A DNA stretch of 64,000 nucleotides from DYRB01 sp963845265. Lineage in GTDB: Bacteria; Pseudomonadota; Gammaproteobacteria; Chromatiales; Chromatiaceae. The number at the start of each line of letters is the position of its first letter. Position 1 is the first letter of the stretch. The stretch lies in assembly GCA_963845265.1 (NCBI GenBank), contig CAWJRN010000027.1:1-64000 (forward strand), written 5' to 3'. Under the pieces are notes generated by a model. It saw only the letters and a list, made by a program, of their open reading frames with translations, had not been told where the DNA came from and made no database searches. This document shows, piece by piece, positions 54,472 to 60,327 of this stretch. A program made the translations under genes and the position numbers.

Positions 54472-55227
54472 ATGAAGCGACTCGCGCTAATGATCCTTTC
54501 TACCCTGTTCGTCTCCACCCCGCTCTGGGCGGGGGATATCCGCACCGAGCGTGTGCATTTCCAACGGGGCGCGACCAGCGCCGTGGTCGAGGCCTCGATC
54601 ACTGGGTACGAGACCGTGGACTATCTTCTGGGCGCCCGCAAGGGGCAGAGCATGAACGTGAGCATGGCGACGGACAACGGCGCGAATTACTTCAACATCC
54701 TCGCCCCGGATGAGAATGAGGTCGCCATGTTCAACGGCTCGGTTGCCGAGAATCAGTACGAGGGCAAACTCCCCGAGAGCGGCGATTACAAGGTCCGGGT
54801 CTATCTGATGCGCAGCGCTGCGCGACGCAGTGAGAAGGCGAACTACCGCCTGGAGATGATCGTTAGCGGCGGTGGGCAGGCTGCCCCCACCAAGCCGAGC
54901 GAACCCGAGACCCGCACCGAACGGGTTCAATTCAAGCACGGAGAAACCAAGGACATCGTCAGCGGCCGGCTCCGCGGCGGCGAATCGACGCGCTATCTGC
55001 TGCGCGCCCGCGAGGGCCAGTTCCTCACCGTGAGCCTGCTGCCGAGCGACGCCCAGACCCACTTCAATATCTTCGTCCCCGGCGGCAAGATGCTCTACGA
55101 GTCCACGGGGGCGGGCAACCAGTATCGTGGCCAGCTCTATCTGAGCGGGGACCATGTAGTGGAGGTGTATGACCTGGGTACGGACGGCTCGGTCTCGGAC
55201 TATGAAGTCGAATTCGTCATCGAATAG
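54472..55227 (+). CDS. Exported protein with two tandem beta domains
   Basis: A 251-residue protein after a strong AGGAGG (54458) with signal peptide LMILSTLFVSTPLWAG. The mature part is two copies of one domain: RTERVHFQRGATSAVV, YLLGARKGQSMNVSM, YFNILAPDENEV, ENQYEGKLPESGDYKVRVY, and again RTERVQFKHGETKDIV, YLLRAREGQFLTVSL, HFNIFVPGG, NQYRGQLYLSGDHVVEVY. The pattern is like bacterial PPC-type beta-sandwich domains. A Pro-rich linker joins them. No enzyme motif. Confidence 0.8.
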   Translation: MKRLALMILSTLFVSTPLWAGDIRTERVHFQRGATSAVVEASITGYETVDYLLGARKGQSMNVSMATDNGANYFNILAPDENEVAMFNGSVAENQYEGKLPESGDYKVRVYLMRSAARRSEKANYRLEMIVSGGGQAAPTKPSEPETRTERVQFKHGETKDIVSGRLRGGESTRYLLRAREGQFLTVSLLPSDAQTHFNIFVPGGKMLYESTGAGNQYRGQLYLSGDHVVEVYDLGTDGSVSDYEVEFVIE

Positions 55228-55311
55228 TCGCGCCCGGCATTTTTGGGCCAATCCAATCGCATCCTCCGTCCCGTTCCGCGGGGCCTTTTCCAACCAGCCT
55301 AGAGATCATCG

Positions 55312-55653
55312 ATGCTCAACACCAAGCGCCTTTCATCCTACGCACTCACCGCCGGGCTTTGCTTGGGTGCCGCAAGCACCTGGGCTGCCTCGCCCAGCTT
55401 CAACTGTGCCAAGGCCACCCACGAGGTGGAGAAGCTGATCTGCAACGACGCGGATCTGGCGAAGCTCGACCGCAGCCTATCCAGCCTATACAGCACCCTG
55501 CTGAAACATACCCCGGCGAGTCAGCAGAAGGGGCTCAAGACCGAGCAGCGCGGCTGGGTCAAGGGCCGGGATGACTGCTGGAAGAGCGACGACATGCGCG
55601 GCTGCGTGGCCAGTGAGTATCGGTCACGCATCGACGAACTCAAGGACCGCTGA
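55312..55653 (+). CDS. LprI-like (DUF1311) periplasmic protein
   Basis: A 113-residue protein with signal peptide ending STWA-A. The mature part SFNCAKATHEVEKLICNDADLAKLD (in two parts), LSSLYSTLLK, LKTEQRGWVKGRDDCW and MRGCVASEYRSRIDEL fits the LprI N-terminal/DUF1311 family, with four Cys forming two disulfides. Some members inhibit lysozyme. Whether this one does is not known. Confidence 0.85.
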   Translation: MLNTKRLSSYALTAGLCLGAASTWAASPSFNCAKATHEVEKLICNDADLAKLDRSLSSLYSTLLKHTPASQQKGLKTEQRGWVKGRDDCWKSDDMRGCVASEYRSRIDELKDR

Positions 55654-55661
55654 TACTTCCG

Positions 55662-56417
55662 ATGGCGAAAAACCTGACGCGCCCGCGTGACCGATGGGCT
55701 CGATGGACTGCCCTCGCCACGCTCGGCCTGGCCTGCGCCTCATGCTTCTCTCAGGCCCAAACGATCGAAGGCGAGCCGGACGCACCTTTGGCCGCGAGGG
55801 TCTTGGGAGTCGAGGTCCATGCCAGCGACCCGGAGGAGGTGCGGTATTGGATCCTCCGCAAGCTGACTGACCGATATGCCGCTGAGAAGGGCATCGAGGT
55901 GACGCAGGGCGAAATCGATGCCTACCTCGACGGCATGGCACGGATCGCCGCGGAGGATCGCAGGCAGCGAGAGGCGCGTCGGGAGGAGATCGAAGGGCGG
56001 CTGGCAACCCCTGGTCTGGGCGATGCGGACCGTAAGGCCGTGTCCTCGGAGCTCGACTCGTTGGACCAGCTCCAGCAGAGCCTCGATGATCTGTCCAGCG
56101 GCGATAGTGAGGATGCCGAAAAGACACGGCAGACGCGGCGAACCATCGCGGCCGCCTTCATCCGGCAATGGAAGCTCAACCAGGCGCTCTACCAGCAATA
56201 CGGCGGGCGGATCATCGTCCAGCAGGGCGGCCCGGAGCCGCTGGATGCGTACCGAACCTTCCTCGGGGACGAGCAACGACATGGCGCCTTCGAGTTCCTC
56301 GACAGATCGCTGGAAGCGGCCTTTTGGCGGTACTACCTCACCGACTCCATGCACTCCTTCTACCCACCCGGCAGCAAGGAGGAACGGCAGGCCTTTCAGA
56401 CCCCGTGGTGGCAATGA
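55662..56417 (+). CDS. SurA-N-like exported protein, unknown
   Basis: A 251-residue protein with an N-terminal hydrophobic segment (ATLGLACASCFSQA). RYWILRKLTDRYAAEKGIEVTQGEIDAYLDGM (quoted in part) recalls the N-terminal helix of SurA/PrsA-type chaperones, but no PPIase domain follows. The middle is highly charged and helical (EDRRQREARREEIEGRL). Lipobox is doubtful. It starts eight bases after the LprI-like gene, so the two are probably co-transcribed. Confidence 0.65.
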   Translation: MAKNLTRPRDRWARWTALATLGLACASCFSQAQTIEGEPDAPLAARVLGVEVHASDPEEVRYWILRKLTDRYAAEKGIEVTQGEIDAYLDGMARIAAEDRRQREARREEIEGRLATPGLGDADRKAVSSELDSLDQLQQSLDDLSSGDSEDAEKTRQTRRTIAAAFIRQWKLNQALYQQYGGRIIVQQGGPEPLDAYRTFLGDEQRHGAFEFLDRSLEAAFWRYYLTDSMHSFYPPGSKEERQAFQTPWWQ

Positions 56418-56563
56418 CCAATCGCGTTTGGGACCGGTTCGACGATATACATGCTCCGGCTTTGACCGGCAGCCCTCCCTCGCCCGACCTGGCCCCGCCT
56501 ACAACAGTGTTTCGCGTCCACTTGAAGCGGTCTATTTCTCAGTCACAAATCCGGAGCGAACCA

Positions 56564-56779
56564 ATGAACCTTTTCAAGCACAACATAGGCAAGACTGACC
56601 GCATCGTACGCGTGGTCTTGGGCGCGCTCCTCATTGGGAACGTCTTCTTCGCCCTGCAACACCCGATCGGCTGGATCGGCGTCATCCTGATCGTGACCGG
56701 CATTGCTGGCATCTGTCCACTTTACTCGGTACTCGGCTTCAACACGAAGTCCGCCGCCGAGAAGGTTGGCCTCAAGTAA
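56564..56779 (+). CDS. DUF2892 (YgaP-like transmembrane) protein
   Basis: A 71-residue protein, MNLFKHNIGKTDRIVRVVLG, then GWIGVILIVTGIAGICPLYS and LGFNTKS, a standard DUF2892 two-helix protein. Members often stand near rhodanese or stress genes. GGAG is placed seven bases before ATG 56564. It is followed 20 bases later by the GlsB-family gene. Confidence 0.85.
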   Translation: MNLFKHNIGKTDRIVRVVLGALLIGNVFFALQHPIGWIGVILIVTGIAGICPLYSVLGFNTKSAAEKVGLK

Positions 56780-56799
56780 CCAAGAGAAAGGAAATAACC

Positions 56800-57054
56800 A
56801 TGGAACCAACCAGCATCATCGTCTTTCTGCTCATCGGTGCCGTGGCCGGCTGGCTTGCGGGGCTGCTCATGCGGGGCGGCGGCTTCGGCCTGCTCGGCAA
56901 CATCGTCGTTGGTGTCGTCGGTGCCGTCCTCGGCGGGTTCCTGTTCGGCCTGCTCGGCATCTCCACCGGTGGTGGGCTGGTCGGCTCACTCATTACCGCG
57001 GTGGCAGGTGCCGCGGTTCTGCTCTTCATCGTGGGTTTGGTCAAGAAGGCCTGA
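56800..57054 (+). CDS. GlsB/YeaQ/YmgE-family membrane protein, second copy
   Basis: An 84-residue protein with IGAVAGWLAGLLMRGGGFG, GVVGAVLGGFLFGLLG and LFIVGLVKKA. ATG 56800 after GAAAGGAAATAACC. It is a closer match to the family norm than the copy at 53941. The two are separated by five unrelated exported or membrane proteins, so this is not a simple tandem duplication. Confidence 0.85.
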   Translation: MEPTSIIVFLLIGAVAGWLAGLLMRGGGFGLLGNIVVGVVGAVLGGFLFGLLGISTGGGLVGSLITAVAGAAVLLFIVGLVKKA

Positions 57055-57108
57055 TACGAGCGTTCCCTTAACTGTTTTCAACTGTGCTTACACTGGAGTC
57101 AAACGACG

Positions 57109-57819
57109 ATGCACCACATCCACCCCGTCCAGACCCCTCTTGGCGTCTTGCTGGCCCTGGCACTCGCCGCACCCGGCGCGGCCTTTGCCTACGGCAATAA
57201 GGACGCTATCCGGGATTGCGAGAGCCGCATCCAGAGCGAATATGACCTCAGCGACCTACGCGATGCCCACGCTGAGCGGCTCATGGACTCTGATCACCAT
57301 TACAAGGTTCAAGGCATCGCGAAGGTGGATGGGGACAAACACCCCTGGACTTGCGAGATCAAGAACCGCCATGTGACCGCCGCGGAGTACAGCGGACCCA
57401 TGCCCAAGGGAATGGGTACCGCCGAGAAGCTGGCGGTAGGCGCCGCGGCAGCGATCGCGGCCGGTTGGATCGGATCCGAGGTAAGCAAGGGCAATGAAAA
57501 TAGCGAGCCTGAGACGGCTCCCACGGAGAAGTATTCCACGTCCAAGTACGACGCCACCACCAGCCTGCGCTGCTCGCTGAACAAGCCGACTCACGACAAG
57601 CGCTGTGCCGCGGGCATCGATCGCGGCCAGTCCGGCTCGGCCACCATCCGCGTCACCACGCCGGTCGGCACCGAGCGTACCCTGAAGTTCCATGCGGACG
57701 ACGTCACGACACCCGACGGTGGCCGCCTGGATTGGGGGAAGCAAGGAGATGAATGGTATATCGGCATCGACGACAGGGAGTTCTACATCGTTCCCGAGGC
57801 TGCAATTTACGGCGGTTGA
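57109..57819 (+). CDS. Exported protein with glycine-rich helix, unknown
   Basis: A 236-residue protein with a signal peptide (LGVLLALALAAPGAAFA). The first domain, IRDCESRIQSEYDLSDLRDA and KHPWTCEIKNRHVTAAEY, has one disulfide pair; an Ala/Gly segment (AEKLAVGAAAAIAAGWIGSE) could insert into membrane; the C-terminal domain SLRCSLNKPTHDKRCAAGID has another Cys pair and ends WYIGIDDREFYIVPEAA. Not recognised. Confidence 0.72.
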   Translation: MHHIHPVQTPLGVLLALALAAPGAAFAYGNKDAIRDCESRIQSEYDLSDLRDAHAERLMDSDHHYKVQGIAKVDGDKHPWTCEIKNRHVTAAEYSGPMPKGMGTAEKLAVGAAAAIAAGWIGSEVSKGNENSEPETAPTEKYSTSKYDATTSLRCSLNKPTHDKRCAAGIDRGQSGSATIRVTTPVGTERTLKFHADDVTTPDGGRLDWGKQGDEWYIGIDDREFYIVPEAAIYGG

Positions 57820-57821
57820 TC

Positions 57822-57915
57822 TGACCGTTGGCGTTGGCTGGAACCGCGGTTCCGGCCGGCGCGCAGGCGTTGCGTCGTCTTTCTGCTCATCGTCGGTCTG
57901 GTCAAGAACGCTTGA
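57822..57915 (+). pseudogene. Remnant of a third GlsB-family gene
   Basis: Bases 57874-57912 translate to VVFLLIVGLVKNA before a TGA, nearly the end of the GlsB protein at 56800 (LLFIVGLVKKA). The bases just before (TTGGCTGGAACCGCGGTT) still resemble the matching part of that gene, but the frame is broken. It is a decayed 3' fragment. Confidence 0.65.
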
Positions 57916-57987
57916 CCCGATTTCGGCCCCTCGTCGCTATCGGCGGCGTTTTCTCTCGATCACACCAGAACTCAAAGGAGACACTCT

Positions 57988-59070
57988 ATGCGTTTTTGGT
58001 CCCCCCTTGCCGCCTTGCTCGCGTTCGCGGCCGTCGACTGCACCGCAACCCCCTTCTGGGGTGCCAAACATTCAGCGCCGGCGGACACGCCGATCGATGC
58101 CCTCGCACCGGGAGAGTTCATTTGGGAAGGCAACCTGGAACCAAACGGACCCGTGGTCGTGGTGGTCAGCCTCCCAGAGCAGATGGCCTACGTGTATCGC
58201 AACGGCGTGCGCGTCGGCGTGTCCACCGCCAGCACCGGCAAGAAGGGCCACGGGACACCGACGGGCGTGTTCACCATCCTGAATAAGTCGAAGGACCATC
58301 ACTCCAAGACGTACAACAACGCAGCCATGCCGTTCTCCGAGCGCCTGACCTGGGACGGCGTCGCCCTGCACGCGGGGGGGCTGCCGGGTTACCCATCGTC
58401 CCACGGCTGCGTGCACCTGCCGTCGGAGTTCGCGCACCAACTCTTCGGCATCACCCAAAAGGGGACGACTGTGGTGATTGCGGGCCAGTCCACGGCGCCG
58501 CGATCCGTGGTCCATCCGGCGATGCTGGCACCCGTGGACGCGGACAGCGGGGCGGCGGAGCCGGACCATGCCCTGGGCCTTTTCGAGAAGTATCGCTGGG
58601 AGCCCGAGGCCTCGCCCGAGGGACCGCTCACCCTGGTGGCGAGCGGCGCCGACCGCCGGGTCATCGTCCTGCGCAATGGGGTGGAGATCGGCCGAGGGCA
58701 CCTTGGGATCGCGAATGCGGAGGAACCGCTTGGGACCCATGCCTACACGGTGCTCGCCGGGGGTGACGGCGGGCACCCGCGCTGGAGCGCCGTCGGGCTC
58801 CCGGGCCACGCCGCCGAGAGCGGCGGGGCGCACGACGATGACGCCGTCGAACGCCTGCGCATGCCCAAAGAACTCATCAGCCGCCTCTACCCGCTGCTGG
58901 GGCCCGGCACCACGCTGCTCATCACGGACGCCCCGGTGCTGGAGCACACGACTGGCCCTTCGCTGTCCGTGATGCAAGCGGGCCTGCCCGAGGTGGAGAC
59001 GACCGCCGGGTCGGCGAGGGTGGGCCGTGGCCGGGACCCCGCACCGGTCGAGTCGATCTTGATCAACTGA
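57988..59070 (+). CDS. L,D-transpeptidase (YkuD) with a second, degenerate YkuD-like half
   Basis: A 360-residue exported protein. The first YkuD domain (about 55-170) has VALHAG with His128 and SHGCVHL with the nucleophile Cys141, so it should cross-link peptidoglycan or attach proteins to it. A second half (about 212-315) repeats the pattern: VIVLRNGVEIGRGHLGIAN mirrors VYRNGVRVGVSTASTG, and RLYPLLGPGTTLLITDAP mirrors QLFGITQKGTTVVIAG. It lacks the Cys motif. GGAG upstream of ATG 57988. Confidence 0.88.
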   Translation: MRFWSPLAALLAFAAVDCTATPFWGAKHSAPADTPIDALAPGEFIWEGNLEPNGPVVVVVSLPEQMAYVYRNGVRVGVSTASTGKKGHGTPTGVFTILNKSKDHHSKTYNNAAMPFSERLTWDGVALHAGGLPGYPSSHGCVHLPSEFAHQLFGITQKGTTVVIAGQSTAPRSVVHPAMLAPVDADSGAAEPDHALGLFEKYRWEPEASPEGPLTLVASGADRRVIVLRNGVEIGRGHLGIANAEEPLGTHAYTVLAGGDGGHPRWSAVGLPGHAAESGGAHDDDAVERLRMPKELISRLYPLLGPGTTLLITDAPVLEHTTGPSLSVMQAGLPEVETTAGSARVGRGRDPAPVESILIN

Positions 59071-59202
59071 TTTGTAGGGTCGCCCTGCTGGGCAGCACTG
59101 CGAGGCCGATATTCCCGTCATCAGATGTGATGCCACCAGCCATAACAGGTGACGCGCTATCCACTACCGGAAGCGCAAACAAATACACAAAGGTAACGCT
59201 CA

Positions 59203-59526
59203 ATGAAATCATTCATCATCGCAATCGTCTTCCTCCTGATCGGCGCTGCACTCGGCGGTGTCGTCGCGCTCAGCATCGGCACCGGTATGGGTGCAGGCGC
59301 GGGTATCGTGGTTGGCTCACAGGCCGGTGCCTGCCTAGCCGTGGAGGCGGCGAAGGACCGGGGCCTGCTGACGGCCGAGCAGATCGACGAGGTACTCAAT
59401 GGTGCCGTCGCCAAGATCGCCGGCGGGGTGAAACTTCCGCCGGAGGCGAAACTGGTCGGCAGCGAGGCGGATTGCGCGAAGATGATCGCCGATCTCCAAC
59501 AAGCCGCGCAGAGCCAAGAAAAGTGA
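59203..59526 (+). CDS. Small membrane-anchored Gly-rich protein, unknown
   Basis: A 107-residue protein: MKSFIIAIVFLLIGAALGG followed by a Gly-rich second hydrophobic part (IGTGMGAGAGIVVGSQAG), then a soluble helical tail LLTAEQIDEVLNGAVAKIAGG and ADCAKMIADLQQAAQ. Two Cys. No family recognised. Confidence 0.68.
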   Translation: MKSFIIAIVFLLIGAALGGVVALSIGTGMGAGAGIVVGSQAGACLAVEAAKDRGLLTAEQIDEVLNGAVAKIAGGVKLPPEAKLVGSEADCAKMIADLQQAAQSQEK

Positions 59527-59593
59527 TCGGCGCCAAGCTCGGCGCACCGCGAGAGCGGATAGGTGCGTGCATGTTCCTCTGGAGGTGGTCCCG

Positions 59594-59959
59594 ATGAGCA
59601 AATGGGTTTCATGCTTGCTTGCAGTCGCGGCACTGGGCTTAGTGCCAGGTATTGCAAGTGCGGAGGCGGACGGGCCGGACTTCTATGCGGTCACGGGGGT
59701 TGCGGCCAACGATGTCCTCAATATCCGCGGGGAACCGCAGGCCCACGCACCGAAGCTCGGCGAGATCCCGCACGACGGGATCTGCATCCGCAACCTTGGC
59801 TGCCAGGGCGGGCTGAGCTTCCAGGAGTTCACCGGACTTTCCGAGGAACAGAAGGCGAGGCGACTGCGGGAGCATCCGCGTTGGTGCAAGGTCGAGTACC
59901 TGGGCGTCACCGGCTGGGTTGCCGGGCGTTATCTCCGGGAAGGCGAGTGCGGCGAATGA
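59594..59959 (+). CDS. Exported SH3-domain protein
   Basis: A 121-residue protein with signal peptide (CLLAVAALGLVPGIASA). The mature domain DFYAVTGVAANDVLNIRGEP to EYLGVTGWVAGRYLREGEC is a bacterial SH3 (SH3b) with NIR and GWV landmarks; an inserted loop with Cys pair (ICIRNLGCQ) lies between. It probably binds cell wall. GGAGGT at 59581 fixes ATG 59594. Confidence 0.82.
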   Translation: MSKWVSCLLAVAALGLVPGIASAEADGPDFYAVTGVAANDVLNIRGEPQAHAPKLGEIPHDGICIRNLGCQGGLSFQEFTGLSEEQKARRLREHPRWCKVEYLGVTGWVAGRYLREGECGE

Positions 59960-60014
59960 GCCCCATCGGTCATTGACTGCCGGGAGACGGCGCTGTGTCG
60001 GTACGGCGAGCAGG

Positions 60015-60050
60015 GGTTGTGGCAGAATGCCGCGCAGACAAGCCGTCCGC
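60015..60050. repeat. 36-bp interspersed repeat, copy 2
   Basis: GGTTGTGGCAGAATGCCGCG and on; see the copy at 45878-45913. It begins a gene-free stretch 59960-60327. Confidence 0.6.
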
Positions 60051-60140
60051 GCCGGCTCCGGCGGAAACGGGTAGGCACAGAACCGCGCCGCTACCTTGAT
60101 GTTCCGAACTTTCGATCATCCTCATCGCCGACGTTTTATC

Positions 60141-60237
60141 TGGTGACACCGCTCCGCGGTGTCACCAGTTTCTTCGGCGCTCTGCGCCGCGGCGCAGAGC
60201 GCCCGCCCATACGTTCCACCGCGGGAGCGGTGGAACG
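60141..60237. terminator. Three consecutive perfect hairpins
   Basis: Hairpin 1 at 60141-60167 (12-bp stem TGGTGACACCGC, loop TCC), hairpin 2 at 60176-60203 (13-bp stem GGCGCTCTGCGCC, loop GC) and hairpin 3 at 60212-60237 (11-bp stem CGTTCCACCGC, loop GGGA) have unrelated stems and no mismatches. They lie between the SH3 gene (+) and valS (-), so at least one may end transcription. Just after, AACGAGCGGGATCTC occurs twice (60233 and 60258). Confidence 0.8.
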
Positions 60238-60327
60238 AGCGGGATCTCATGGACGGTGAAACGAGCGGGATCTCGTGCGTCTGGGCAACGAGTGGGCAGC
60301 GCCCCACACACTTGCGGTGGCAAGGAT

